A program made the translations under genes and the position numbers. Below the pieces are notes generated by a model that worked only from the letters and a program-made list of their open reading frames with translations, did no database searches and was not told the origin of the DNA. This document shows positions 38,185 through 52,600 of a DNA stretch of 64,000 nucleotides, in pieces (position 1 is the stretch's first letter; every line of letters starts with the position of its first letter). The DNA lies in assembly GCA_016785225.1 (NCBI GenBank), contig JAFBJZ010000652.1:804001-868000 (forward strand), in the 5' to 3' direction. Source of the stretch: Psettodes erumei (lineage: Eukaryota; Chordata; Actinopteri; Pleuronectiformes; Psettodidae).

Positions 38185-40242
38185 GGTCACGGTGAAACAC
38201 GCTGTCTGATTCGTCCAGAGATCGTCTATTCAAATCGATGGCCCTCTCTCTCTCTCTCTCTCTCCTTGAATGAATGAATAAATAAATGAATGAATGAATG
38301 CAATGAATGGATGACAAACCCAAATTCTTCCAGCACCTGGGGACGGGCAGGTCCAATCGGATCCGAGGACGGCGTCCGTGTTTTTTGATTAAATCTCACA
38401 TACGTCAGGTCACGTCTGTGACCCTGTGGTGTGTCGGGCCTGCAGACACACACTCATACACTCGGATTGACTCACACGGGACAACTGACACACACAACAG
38501 AGCCTGGAAAAAATAAGAGAAGATGATTCGCATCTTTTGCCATGTAGTTTGGTCCCCAGGAAAAAAGGTGGAGTGAGAGCGCTGTCTGTCCTCCACCTCG
38601 GATTCCATTGGTTCTCATGCACTGTCTCTCACACACACACACACACACACGCATTTTTCAAAGCTGATGTCACTGTCGCTATCCGGTCCACAAAATCCCT
38701 CCTCCTGTTTCTTTTTCTCCATCACACAACACGATCCAAAGCACCCCCCGCTGCACCCGCTGCACCCTGCACCCGCTGCACCCCCTCCAGCCCCAGCTCC
38801 ATTCTTTTCCAAAGTGACAGCGAGCCAACGGGAGCCGCGGCCTCCATCCCCCAGATGAACCATCCATCACTTCCTCTCCTCCGGCCCTCCTGAAAGACAA
38901 GTTGTACAATTAAAAGTGGAAGAAATATGATGACGCGCGTCTCCAACCTCCAGCTCCACATTTCAAGTGAAAGCAATGAGCTCAGCGGGTGTTTACTGTA
39001 CGAGCTTCAGTTTGCGTGAAGCTCGTCGCCGTGCTGACAGGAAGCGGGACTCAGGCGGACAAAGCTTCACGTGCGGGGGTGAAGCACGCAGCTGCTTCAG
39101 CTCTCCTCAAGTGTAACCTAAACCCTGCACGACCAAAGGGGCCACAACCGCACAGGAAGTGAAAGACGTGCTGGCAGCGGCGAGGGCGAATGACCTCTAA
39201 TGGTTTCACATGCCTCAGGTGTGTGTGTGTGTGTGTGTGTGTCCTCTCACCGGCGTGTTGCCACACGTGTATGCGAACGAGCGCGGCCATTTGCATCGCC
39301 GCCGCGCCGCCGGCCACATTTACCTATCGCGTCTAAACACGGCGAAACTGGATGCAAATGCTTCTTTTTTTCCTTCTTCATGACCCGTCCAGCGTTAACG
39401 AGCAGATGAGGAGAATAAATAAAGTGGCACAAACAAAACTAACTCACATGTCAGACATTCAAACCGCTGGGAACAATACACGAACACGGCCGGTGTCTTA
39501 TTTGTGAATGAAAAGGCTTTTAAAAAAATGATTTTCTGTCGCTCTGGTTCTGCAGCGGTTGCCTACAGGCTTTTTTTTTATTTTTATTTTTATTTTTATA
39601 TCGTCTTCCAGTGTTCAACAGGTGTAGGCACATACATTACCACATCGGTTCAGGCTTTAAAGCTTTGAGGAGGAGCTGGAAACTATAAAAATAAAGTGAA
39701 GTGTAAAAGAAGGGCCCCTTAAAGTGCCACCGCAGTGGAGAACACACTACCACAGCACGGAGCATTAATCCATTATCCAGCTCCCAGAGGAGCAAATAAA
39801 AATCTCTCGCCCCTGACGACGACGACGGCGACGGCATCGTCAGCAGAAACGCGTCTCTGAAAGTCTCTGAAACACGGAGACGACACACAAAATTCAGAGG
39901 TTCCAGAAACGCATCTTTAGATTCAAGCGAACAAAAAAAGAGAAAAGTTGCCGGTAAAATAAATCGTTCAGAAAATATTTACACAGCGTGTTTCAAGACT
40001 CCACCGCACGTTTGCGTCACTGTGTTGGATTTGTGCGCATGAAACAAAACAGAGTGTGTGTTTTATCATGTGTGTGTGTGTGTGTGTTTGCATCCTGGGG
40101 ATGTGGAAGTGACCGTGTTAACTGAAAAACAGGATCCCACACCCACACACACACACACATATAATAATCTGTAAATGAGAGGTTAAAGGTCACGCTTATA
40201 ATCACAAGAGCACATGTAGAAGTTGCGTGTCTGTATATAGTA

Positions 40243-40286
<44 letters not shown>

Positions 40287-41759
40287 TTTCCCCAGAGCAG
40301 ACTGAAATAGGGAAGTTCTTGTTTCCCATCACAAGACCAGTTCGTTTACTGGTTGGGGGGGTTGGGAAAAGAAAGAACTACACAGAGGAAGTTAAAAAAA
40401 AAAAAAACAACTCTGAGGATTCAGCTGCAGAGAGAGAGAGAGAGAGAGAGAGAGGAAGGAAGAGAGAGGGATGAAAAGAAGAAACCACAAACAGAGGGAG
40501 GGAGAAAAGTGGAAGGAGAGAGAGAGAGGCTGTGTGAATGTTCTCATTGAGAGCGATGAGTCAGTGGAAAGAGGAAACAATGAAAACGCCGAGTCACTGC
40601 GCCCGTTTCATTCACAGCGTCTCCTCCTGCTGCTCTTACTTTCTCCGTGTGTCCCGGCCCCAGCGCCTGCTGTTTATTCATCACTAAAAAAAACAAAGAA
40701 GAAGAAGAAAGGATTCGAGTCGAGGCAGCGGAGCCAAAGATGGAGCGCCTACATTACCCACAATTACACCACCCGCCCGCCGGCCCAACCCTGTGGCGTT
40801 GATGCTTTTTAAAACCTCACGCCTCCGGATCTGCTTCATCCTCACACTCTTCAGACGCACCACCTGTTAAAGAAGAGAAAGGTGGAGCTCTCCTTCAGAT
40901 TTAGAAAGCAGACGCGATGCTTCGTCCGGAGCTCATTTGTTTTTACACAGTTTACCCGCCATCATCTTCTTCTTCTTCTTCTTCTTCTTCATCATCCTGC
41001 AGTCATCACATCACTGCCTCTCTCTGCTTTTCTTTTGTCGCCGTTGCAGACCTTTTTGCTCACCTGTACTTTCATCATAAAAGCGGCGCCGTTATTGCCA
41101 CGAACATTATAAAAGCTAATACTGGTTATTATGCCCCTTTAAATTGCTGCAATTACTCCGCACGGTTCCCAGACAACAGGTGGGAATTTGTTTGCTTTCC
41201 GCTCAGGGCTTGTCGCTGCCGCACATCTGTGTTTATTACAACCTGGCTCCTTTTGTCACGATTAACCTCCACCGTTTACTCCACCCCTCCATTACTGTCA
41301 GGCAGAGCTGCATCAGGCTGGGGTCTGGGTCGGAGCATCCGCACAGCGATAACCGGTCTCCATTACCAGCAGTTTGTTAATCACAGCGTCCCCACAAGGC
41401 CTGTTAGCCGGGGCACAATCACAATTTCCAATTACGGGCGACTCGCTCTTGGAAAGAAGGGCGAGTAAAAAGTTTCATTTTCTCGCTTGGCGCTTCTTTC
41501 TCCTCAGGTTGGAGCCGGCCCCGGCGTGCAGCTGGTGAAAAGCAGGGAAACAGTTTGGGCAGGTCAGTCATTTTCTGTCTGTTTAGACAAAAAAAAAAGA
41601 AAAGATGGAAGCTGCCTGAGGTCGAGATGATAAAATATACTGAAGCAGCAAAAACACGAGCTCTCGTGATTGAACAACCATCTGCTTCAGTCCCCGACTG
41701 TAAACAGGCTGAAAAACCTTTAACATTTTCCCCTCGCCATCTCTATCCACTATCTTTGG

Positions 41760-41795
<36 letters not shown>

Positions 41796-42420
41796 CTCAG
41801 CACATACGCCCATCCTACACACACCAACTGTTTAGTCTGAAGCTTGATCCGTCAGTCTGTCAGGTTCCTCGGTTACTAAGCAACGTCTCATCCTCCAGTC
41901 ATCAGCCAGCTGTCAAAGACTCTCTCCTCTTTTTTTGATGTTTCTCGACAGAGACTAAATGGCGCGCTCGCTGGCGCCGGCGCCGCGAGGCCGACGTCGG
42001 CTTCGCCTCCCGCCGATGGTCGTGAAACGAGCAGCGAAACCAAACATCCACGGTGAATACGTCCCCTCCCTGTGGGCCAGCGTGGGTGACGAGCGACCGG
42101 GGGGTTTTCTCCAGTGTGTTCTGTGTGGGAAGAGAAAAATAATATTAAAAAAATATAAATATATAAATAAATAAATAAAGCGGAGGAAAACCAAGTGCGC
42201 AGCCCCAAGTGTTGGCAGCACGCAAAGATACAAGGCCACAGCTCAGCAATTAACTTCTTTATTTTTTATAAAATCAAGACAAAAAGGGAAAGGACGCACA
42301 AAAAAACAGTTTTGTAACCGGCAGGTCAAACTGCTGCTCACCTGACAGACGGGGACTCGTCTCGTGGAAATGCTGCTTACACAACTGCACCGCAAACATA
42401 TTGTGCGCCCGCCCGTGCTG

Positions 42421-42421
<1 letters not shown>

Positions 42422-42464
<43 letters not shown>
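42422..42464. repeat. (TG)n microsatellite
   Basis: A pure TG array of 43 bases. Confidence 0.95.
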
Positions 42465-42465
<1 letters not shown>

Positions 42466-42745
42466 GGACGCTGGTTGCCTGGACACCAGCACTGAGAGGC
42501 TGTACCAACCCACCACTTTACCAAGAGGGATACATGTGTGCATTTAACTGTGCATCTGAGTGGTTGTGTTGTGCATTTGTGCGTCTATTGAACCTTTTGT
42601 ACAGACTACTGGTACCATTGTGTGATATACATCTATATATATATTTTTTTCTTACTTTTAGAGAATATCAGTGTCTGTGCAGGAGAGAGTGCATAAGGAC
42701 CGTGGGTGGGGGAGCGTGTACCAGGGCCAGACTGGTCTCAGTGGG

Positions 42746-42747
<2 letters not shown>

Positions 42748-42833
<86 letters not shown>
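42748..42833. repeat. Long (GT)n microsatellite
   Basis: A pure GT array of 86 bases, among the longest in the window. Confidence 0.97.
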
Positions 42834-42834
<1 letters not shown>

Positions 42835-43783
42835 GTGACTTGGGTCTGTTTTAGCTGATTACTCACATCTGACTAACCACGAGTCACACAAATCCCAGAT
42901 CTGCTCTGCAGCTGTGCGTCGATGCAAAAAGGTTGCGTGTCGCGCCGGGATCAGGATGCTCCCGCTTCAGGAGGGAAAGTTGGGAAAGTTTGGCTGCAGA
43001 AGTGCAACAACGCTGGAATAGCTCCCCATCCTCATCTCCCCATCACACCTTGCACACACACCCCCACCTCCACCTCCGTCACATTCTCACACTCTGCTGG
43101 GGTGGAGGAGGTGATGCAGCAGGTCCCACTGGTCTCCAACCAGAACTGGTCCAGTCCTGCTGTTACACTCACTATTTTTTTTTTTTTAGCTTTGTCAGCA
43201 TTGCATGACATATTTCAAGATTTTTATTATTATTATTATTTTTAATTTTTACAGAGAAGGAAAAGAGAGAATCTGCATTAACTGACTGATGGACTTCGCT
43301 TCCCCCCTTCGTGAGATCCTCTGCTCGAGCGTCGTGCTTTCCCTCGCCTGACGGAGCGAGCCGTTTTTGAGTCAGGCGCCCTGTTGCCGTGGCAACAACC
43401 TCAGCACCGTCGTTACTCATCTCGCTCGAGTCGATTGGGAGAAAAAGAAAAAGAGGGTGAAGGAGGGATGAGGAGGAGAAGGTGAGGTGTTGTCGGTGCG
43501 ACCGCCAGAGGAGGGAGCTGTTTACCACCCCGGGTGCAACAGTTAGGAGGTCACACACACACACACACACACATATACATACTGCATGTACAGAGAGTAA
43601 CTCAATACAACAGGCAGTATCAGCTGGCCCACGTGCAGCTTCCTGATGGAGCTAAATTGTTGGAATGCCCCTTTAATGTGACCGAACGTGTTTTGCAGCG
43701 CGGAGGAAAACATCAACACGCCAGCGCTCGGTTTGCCAACCTGCTACAGTACATCTAGTGTTGTACACACCCTCACCACTGCC

Positions 43784-43804
43784 CACACACACGCACACAC
43801 ACAC

Positions 43805-43846
<42 letters not shown>
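43784..43846. repeat. (CA)n microsatellite with CG interruptions
   Basis: A CA array of about 63 bases with two ACGC interruptions. Confidence 0.95.
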
Positions 43847-43848
<2 letters not shown>

Positions 43849-43953
43849 TGTGACCCACCATGTGCTGGCAGGGGGTGCAGGAGGATCAGATTACACCCTG
43901 TTATTCATAGCCCCCCTCTCCCCTTCCTCATTGTAAACTGATAGTTGAAACCA

Positions 43954-43957
<4 letters not shown>

Positions 43958-44031
<74 letters not shown>
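43958..44031. repeat. Long (CT)n tract
   Basis: An uninterrupted CT tract of 74 bases, about 1 kb upstream of the casq1 start codon. Confidence 0.97.
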
Positions 44032-44034
<3 letters not shown>

Positions 44035-44194
44035 TCTTCTTCTTCATTCGCTTCCATCAGCGCTTCCAGAACGCGCTCCAACGCTCACGTGCAGCAGCGG
44101 GCGCCGGGATGTGACTCGCTGCGCACGAGCGGCCAAAACAACCACGGAGCGAGCGGAGCGGCGGGCGTGTGACACGTCCAGGGTCACGTGACCC

Positions 44195-44580
44195 GCAGGT
44201 GAGCCACCTCCAGGTGATGCTCAGAACTTACAGGAGAAATGTGGTCGACATACAGGGGAGACGCGAGATCACTGCACTTTCTGATTGTGAATTTGAACTT
44301 TACCTACAGGCAGAGGAAAGAAAACAGCCGCCCTCTGACCCCACCCACCCCCCTACGTGTAGACGCCATCTTGTCCACAGCGTTGTCACCTTGGCGCCTT
44401 ATTTTTAGTGGGATTTCACCCCCCCCCCCACCCCCCCCCCCCTCCTTGCAAAACTTAAAATGGGAATGGCATCCCGGGGCTCCTCTTTCCTCCAGCGTCC
44501 GTCCATACCTTCAGTCCACTCACTGAGCCGGACTTCCCCAAACACCCGACACAACCGCCTTCAAACAGGTGGCCGTGTGA
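44195..44580 (+). promoter_or_regulatory. casq1: Candidate casq1 muscle enhancer: MEF2-type site, E-boxes and C-runs
   Basis: TTATTTTTAG at 44399-44408 fits the MEF2 consensus. CAGGTG E-boxes occur near 44196, 44211 and 44566. Two C-runs of eleven and twelve bases (44419-44442) follow the MEF2 site. MEF2 and MyoD sites drive skeletal-muscle genes, which suits calsequestrin 1. Motifs are seen; function is inferred. Confidence 0.35.
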
Positions 44581-44985
44581 CCTAAGCTCCTCCCACGTTA
44601 CCGCCCGTCCGCTATTTCCCTCAGGAGACAGCCCCCCCCCACCCACCACCGGGACGCTGTCCTGCTTTTTTGGCGTCCAATTTGCGTCCCCCCCCGAAAA
44701 GGGCCCCACCCCTTTTCTGCCCAGGCGGTGGCGTCAGCAAAAACCACGTGTATCTCGGTCTTAAAGGGAGGGCGGCGCTGCCAGACCGGCTCTTCTCTCG
44801 CCGGTGGGGACAGGAAGTGGACTTTGTTCCTAACTCTCCCCCTGTTTGACACCAACTTGCGTTAGGGACAAACCTCTCGAGTGTTGTTGTTTTTTTTTTT
44901 CGGGCCCCGTCCTGCCCCCACGCCGACCGTTCAGGCTCAGAGAAGAAGAGGCGTTTGCTGCGACCGCCGCCGGGTGACCGTTGCC

Positions 44986-45273
44986 ATGAAGTGGGGCTGG
45001 GTGTTCCTGGGGGTCTTCCTCTCTTTGGGGACCCTGTCCTGGGGGGAGAAGGGCCTGGAGATCCCCGAGTATGACGGCAAAGACCGCGTCCACGCCCTGA
45101 GCGCCAAGAACTACAAGTCCATCATGAAGAAGTACGACGTGATGGTGATCTACTACCACAAAAACGTGGACGGGAACCGCAGCGCCATGAAGCAGTTTCA
45201 GATAGAGGAGCTGGCTTTGGAGGTGGGTGTCCGCCAAAGCATGACCCCGGATGGATCTGTGGCCCTCGTGAAG

Positions 45274-45322
<49 letters not shown>

Positions 45323-46176
45323 GGGGGTCTTAGATGGGAAGGTTTACAGCTGCAGACAGGTGAGGTTGTGTTGAGCGTTCAGGTGTGCGGCGTCCTGCCG
45401 AGCGGACGCAGGCTGGAGAATAAGATGGAGGGATTGCGACCCCGTCTTCGGTTCTTCAGCGGTTCTGTTTCTTTAAATCTCCTCCCGCCCGGCTTTTCCT
45501 TTGACCCCGCGGCCAGGTGGACACAGCAGTTTAAATTGAGCGCACCCCGGGTCTCGGTGGCAGAGCAGCGAGGGCAGAAAGGATGCGATGGGATCCTTTG
45601 TTGGTTGAAGTCGTCACGTCGCTCCATAAACACAGCGGCCCCTCGCTCGTCATCGGCCGACTGCGGATACAGTCCGACACTTGTCGCATGTCGTTCATCA
45701 CAGCTGAGCACAATAACACGCCGCGCAAAAACACAAAGCACCGGCCAGATGCTTTCATTCCTGTGCAGGTCACACAGCAGCTGCTGCTGCTGCTGCTGCC
45801 CAGGCACCTTCCAGCCAGGCACTTTTCCTCCTGGGAGTTGTTACTGCACAAAATAATCAATAAATCATAAAAACAGCTAAAGGACTCTTTAGCACCTGGG
45901 CCCCGGCGTCAGCCCGAGCGCTGGCCACGCCGCCCCTGCGCCTGTCAGGGCAGCAGTGTCTTCTTACAGAGGCGCAGTGTACTTTACCCCGGCCTGCATA
46001 AGTCACCTCTGTAAATAGCCCGGGACAGCGCTGCATGCTTAGCAAGAGGCTGGAAGCCCTCCTGGGGACGGGCAGCGGGTTTACAGCCATATCTCACCTC
46101 AACTGCTCCCTCAGCTCTGTCAGCTCTCTCAGGCAACACACACACACACCGCTCTGCTTTGTGTCACTGCGCACCC

Positions 46177-46223
<47 letters not shown>

Positions 46224-47384
46224 CCGACGTCCTAAACCATCATTTACACACGCGCAGGTCATTGGATCTGATCAATTTCCCATCAGCGCTGCCAAGTCTG
46301 GGCCCGATGAAGAGACGCTTACTGGAGCAGGTCCCCGCCGGACCCTCAGCGTTAGCCGCCAACTTCCTGCCAGTCGTGGCCCATTCGGCCAATCAGGGGC
46401 GAGCACTCAAGGTGCTCAGAGGGGGATGCTTAAAATAGCAGGTCATTACCACCTATGAGGAAGTATGAATTATTAAAGTGCAAAGCTCAGGGAATCAAAC
46501 CCCAACTACCTTTGTTCAGAGCCTGGATGTGCCTGCAGACAAAACCATAACGCCATTAATTTGAGCCAAATGGGTGTTTGCTTTCTGTGTGTGTGTGTGT
46601 GACTGTCACACACACACACACAGCGCCGCCATAAGTAGAGGATGAGCCTCACCAGATCGTCACATGCTCGATGTCCTGCAGATGGTTGTTGATTCAGGAG
46701 AGCAGTCAATGTACACACGATGAAACATTGCAGATTGTTGCTCTCAGCTGCGATTCGCCGCTGTAGTGATGACATGTCACACACACACACACACACACGC
46801 TGATGTGAAACCTGCCCATCGCAACTGCAAAAAAAAAAAATAATCCCAGTTTCAAATCCTGACAGCTGAGATGGATGGCCCCCCCCCCCGGGCAAACTCA
46901 GCGATTTCCACTCAAAGACGTGACCCCGTCGCTCCTAAAATACGCCCAGCTCCTCACCTTTGACCCCGGCTCGATTCATCTCCGGCGCCTGAAAAATAAT
47001 CCAGCGCGCTCCTCTCTTAAAATAAGTTAAATCCGACGGCGGGCGGAGCAGGCCGGTTCAAAGGGAACAGGTGTGTGTGGGTGGGCGGGGACTGTCCCGA
47101 GGACACCTGAGGAACAGAAGCTCCACCTTCAGCCCCAAAAACACGTCTCGCCGTTACGAAGCGGCGCCGAGAGGCCGCGAACCCACAAGATAAACACGTT
47201 AACGTGGTCACATTTGAAACATATGAAGAAAAAAAAACCTCCACCTCTCGGCGCCGCCCACCCCCACCCCCACCCCCACCCCCCTGCTTGAACTCTGACC
47301 TTTGGCATACTGTAAATGCTCTCGCTCATCAATCACTGCACAGCTCAGGTTGCGGGGATCTTTTACTTGCGAAGCCCTTTTATC

Positions 47385-47419
<35 letters not shown>

Positions 47420-48130
47420 TGTTGCCATGGCAGCCTGCACACCAGCCACCAAACTGCACCAGCAGAAAGCATCAGCCACCCCTCGCTCGCCCTTTCCCTC
47501 TGTCAGAGAGGCAGCCCGCTTTGACTTCTCTGCGGCGTTGTGCGTTTGACGTGCAGACCCCCGCGCAAAAAGTGCGATGACACAACACGACAAAGGATTA
47601 GGTAAACAACTGAGCAACGTTTCGTACTGTAATCACGTGGGCAACACTCGGTCTGGTGAAGTGGGGCTTGTCTCCTCTCCGTCCATCCGCCGCCGCCGCC
47701 ACCGCCGCCACCGGGAGAAGGTCAGGCTGTCGCCGCGGTAACCATTACCCAAACCACCTCCCCGTCCCCGGCACAGTAAATTTCACACTTTACATTTTTA
47801 ATGGCAGTGGATGGAGAGAGAGAGAGAGAGAGAGAGGGGGGGTGATATTGGAGCAGCTGAGTCGACTCACGGCTTCGGCCACTTTCTGATGCTTTAAACA
47901 AAACTCTGAATTTTAATTTAAGTCCATGTAATATTTGGGTGACACCCCCCCACCGTCCAACTCATATCTAGGACCATCAAGTGCACATTTAACCCCCCAG
48001 GTCAGCTGGGAACATTAAGATGTTAGCAGCCAGTCCAACGACCTGTGAACCCGACAGGCAGCTGGATAACTATCACCACCTCTGATTTTAAACTATACAG
48101 ACATTAACACCCCCCATACACACACACACA

Positions 48131-48173
<43 letters not shown>

Positions 48174-49474
48174 AGGATGTATAAGCCGGATCAGATCTCA
48201 TTAGCTCGGGGCCAGCGGGGCCAAGTCCCCACGGCCCCATTACCTCGTGAAATCTGGATTAGGGACTTCAGCTTCTTCCTGGATCCACTATGAGTCGCCC
48301 CCCCCCTTCCTCCTGGACTGTCATCATCATCATCATCGTCATCATCAGAAGAGGAAGAAGAAGAAGAAGAAGAAGAAGAAGAAGAAGAAGGGTTGCTGAT
48401 GTGTGAGCTGACGTGAGCCCCGGATGTCTGAGGGCGAATTCACAGGGAGAGTAAATGAAAAGAAGCGCTCACGTCCTTCCAGTTTCCTCAGTTTAGTGGC
48501 ACAGCTGTCGATACTCAACATTTCCCTCCATTATGTGACCCCCCCCCCAATTAACGGTGTGAAAGTGGCACTAAACACAAGAGCTCATTTGTCAGATGTG
48601 CTGCCATTAGCTGTGACAGGAGTTATGTTTAGCTCGAGCGTCCTCGGCGCCATTCTGCGCCAGCATCTCGCCGCCGTGGCGGGCGGGTAAGGGTGTTTGT
48701 TTGTCGACCTCCATCACCCCCACCTGTTGTTTGCGGGTGGATTAATAATAGCAGCTTTTGATTTCCAGGCGCCTCAGCTGTTGCTGAAACCGTATCGCTG
48801 CGCCGACACAATACGGATCAGCTGAGAGGTGTTAAACGCTGAATCTGACGGTGTTAAATCAAAACACAAACCTTTTCCTGCCTTTTCGAAATAGAACCGC
48901 GTCTCATTCATCACGGGCGTGACTCTGCATCTGGGGGGGGGCGGGGTCAGTAATGTATATGACCCGAGTGCAACGCGATACGAGCGAATGTGCTGTTCTC
49001 ACTTATTTCACCGCGTCAGGTGTGGAAAGAAAAAGACACGGTGGATGATTTGGAGGCGAGTCTGCAGATGAAAGAGGGTTCGGCCTCGGGCGGAGGACAT
49101 CTGCAGCGAAAACGCCGCCATCGTTGCTCGTCGCCGCATCAAGCGGCTCGCCTTGATCTGAAGGATAAAACAACAACATGGCGGCAGCTGACGGACACAA
49201 ACCAGCGGACGGACGGAAACGTGGCCTGCAGCCGGCTGAATCTTTGATTGGCATGATGATATTTCACGGCCACATGTCCGCGCGTCCTCCGGAAAGCGCC
49301 CGCGGGCTTTAACCTCACGGCGCCAAAACAAGCCGACCAATCGCAGGAGGGAGTTTATTAGCTGCAGAGCGCCGTGTGGCACGTTTGTAATGTGGCTGAT
49401 TACCGTCAGAGTGAGTCACTCACAGATGGTCCCGCGCTCCGCGGCCCTCGCCACGTGGCTCGCCCCCCCCACTC

Positions 49475-49531
<57 letters not shown>

Positions 49532-49656
49532 CACGAAACCATGTTGTGCTGAAAAAAACATCAAACTCTGAGTTAAAAGCACCAGAGGATGAGATTTCCA
49601 AGAGAGGGGCACTTGGATCATCTCCTTCCACACAGTGCAGTTACACTGAGCCTGTG

Positions 49657-49696
<40 letters not shown>

Positions 49697-52600
49697 GTGT
49701 ATGAATCTTTCATGCCCAGCCCGGCGCTGCGTTACATAACCAGCCCGGTGTGGAGCGTCCTGATGTGTTACAGCAGCCATTACTAATTTACTGTCTGGCT
49801 GAGGAGGAGTGATGTGCACGTGACGTTTAATTTTGCACAGATCTCTGAGGACGCTGCTTTTTAAAAAAAAATTTATTTATTTTTACCGACTCGTTTCTGC
49901 GTTTGACGTCCGCTGCTGCTGTTACCGCAGGCGACCTCAGTTTCCACCATCTGCATGAAAACCGGTTGTTTACATGTCAGCATGTCATGCAGAAAAACAG
50001 CTCTGCTAATACAATCCAGTTGTTTTTACCACATAGAAATGGGTGGAAACCAGTGGCTGCCTGCTGGGAAATCACATGTAGGAACACAGACTGCACATTG
50101 TTAGGACCATAGTATCCTATTATTGATTATTGATTGGATTGGGGCCTGGAGGGGTCGTACCATGTGACTAAAATCTGCCTTAGCGTTGATATAAAGCATA
50201 CGTGATATATAATGAATGGGTGCGTGTTACTGCAGCCGAGTCGACACACATCAGGTCTTGACGCACACGTACCCGCCGTTGACTCGCCCAGGGACCGGAG
50301 CAGATACGTGGAGGCTTAAAGGGAAAAGCGTGTTTTTCTCGATTGCGATCTTCGATTTTCCCAGATCGGCTCTTTGTTTTTAAAGCAGAAACGATAACTG
50401 GGGTTTGTAGCCGCCTCTGGCAGCGTTCAGCAGCGGTAACAGAGGTGATTTCCTTCCTGTTATTAGCTGTGAGCAGCCCTGAGGTGGAGAGGCAGCCGCG
50501 GCGCCGTTAACGCCGCAATAAGAGAGGTCCGGTGTGTATCCCTGCTTTCCAAACACGCTTCGCTCCAGCTCTGGCTGATAATGAAGAGAAATGAGCAGCA
50601 CAGCAGCCAGTTGGAAAGGCATTGATAACACGGTTTGTCCTACCTGAACTTTGCTGCAGAAGAACAGCGGTTACATGTGAGGAGGACGGAAATGTCTCAG
50701 CGTCATGGAGGCCAAGATGGCGACTTCTGAAGAGCTAAAAATCACACTCCAATTTCAACCAGAACCAAAAACCCAGTGAACACTTTACCGGTCCAACGCC
50801 ACAGCATCGTGTTGCGTTCAGCTTCTGCACGCTCTCATTTGACATACTGAAGATTCAGACAGACAGGCGGGAGGTGGGTCGTGTTGCAGGAGTGATTCAA
50901 AAGTTCATTTGAACGTCTGTTACGGTGAAAATGGGTCACAGCTGGAAACTTTCTGCGCCCGGCGTCAGGTGGAACTTGAAACCGAGCGCTGCGGCCTGGA
51001 TTGCCGCTTAAAACCAAACTCATCTGGCAAACGGATAAATGCAAATATGATTTTTTTTTTACGACATGGTGCAAGCAGAGGTTGAACTGATCCTCCAAAA
51101 AACAGATTTCCAAAATGAGACTGGTGCTCTTCGGCCCAGTTAAATCAAAGCAACCAACACGTGGGTGGAGCCTGCATGGAGCAGTGTGGAAATGTGACCC
51201 CCGCCCCCTCCCCGCGCTGCACCGTCAACCCCACCACCCCACCATTCGGTGCCAGCGAATACCCGGCGCACGCCTCTGACGACTCACCGTGGCACCCTGC
51301 CCTCGCCCCGCGTCACATGACCGGGTGACGGTGACTGGGCACCGGGGGACGGAGCCAAGCCATTACACCGCTGGCCTCCAGCTTGGCTCGCCGCACGAGG
51401 CCGCGGCCTCCCGGGTCGGGTCGGTATTGGGCGAGGGAGCCGGGTGGGGGGATGGGTGGAGGAGGGCTGGGTTTTCATGATGAAACGTATCCGGGTGGAT
51501 GCAGAGGAACAGGAAAGAGAAAGAAAGACGGGGTGGCGATGTGGCGTGTGCGTGAGCGCGGCTGCAGGACACGATGGACGTCAGTGTCGGGTGTCGTCTC
51601 CACCGGCCTGTCCACGCCCGTTTCTATATGTAACGCACCTCGGGCCTCTTTCCTGCTCTTCCACATGCTTTTCTTGCACGCCCTTATATAGCTGTGGGAC
51701 GCCCTGCTGTTCACCTCTCATATAAATACCCCAGTGTCACTAACACGGCCATGCCCTGCGCTGAAGGGAGGGGGGGCAGATACAGTTGGTTTGGGGAAAT
51801 AGTTTTTTTGCATTTCGAACGAAAAACAAAATTCAATCTGGCCAAGTCGGTTTTTGTCGCGGCATCGTTTGTTCTCTGCAGAAATCAATTCAAGTTTAAT
51901 AATGCGGCTAAATTCATTGATTGCATTATTGTTTCTGTTTAACTCTTCTGCTTCCAATCATCCAATCAAATGAATTGAAACTGAAATTTCTTGCCCAGTT
52001 CACACTCAGCAAGCATTAGCTCAGGACCTCAGGTGATGCAGGAGCTGGAGGTCGCCCGACATGTCGCACCGACCCACGTTCGCGCGCGTTAAAATGCAGA
52101 TTGTTTACAAAATTTGTGCACGACCGAGCGAACTAAAACCGGATTTAGCGCAGACAGCACGAGGTCCTCAGGTAATGGTGGTCCGGTGTGAACCGGGCGC
52201 TCGTCACCCAATGTCAGTGTTTACGTTTGGACCTATTTTGTCTCCTGTGAAGGCCGCTCCCATTTGTTGTAAACCTGGAGGCTGTGACTATTGTGCTTTG
52301 CCCTAAAGCGTTACCTCTTCTTGCAGTTGATCACAAGTCAAGCAGCAATGATCTTTCAGGTATGTTAAGGTCTGCCTTTTTTTTTTTTTCACCCCTCTGT
52401 GTGTCTGTAACGCTGGGCTGCAAACCACAGACCCCCCCCCCCCGCCGCTGCAGTGTCTGCTGACTGTTCGACTGCAGTTCGGTTTTGAAACCCGGTGGAA
52501 AATTTACGAGAAGCAGCGGAGACTGAACTGTGTTCGAAGTCCAGCAGCAGCAGCTTGGGCTGTGTCGTAAAAATAAATAAAAGTCAGGGTGAATTGTTTG

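Larger units (their letters stand above)
26881..44760. other. Gene-free spacer between pea15 and casq1, dense in simple repeats
   Basis: About 18 kb where no frame on either strand looks like protein. Beyond the arrays listed separately it holds CA/GT arrays near 27406, 29565, 29822, 30355, 31210, 33146, 33942, 36687, 38049, 39221, 40248, 41761 and 43551; GA/CT tracts near 38240 and 40430; AAATA repeats near 37667; GGAGGA near 37907; a GAAT-type repeat near 38270; TTTTA near 39580; and (TTC)n near 40968. Some GC-rich patches (30600-30720, 36120-36200) could be regulatory. Confidence 0.6.
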
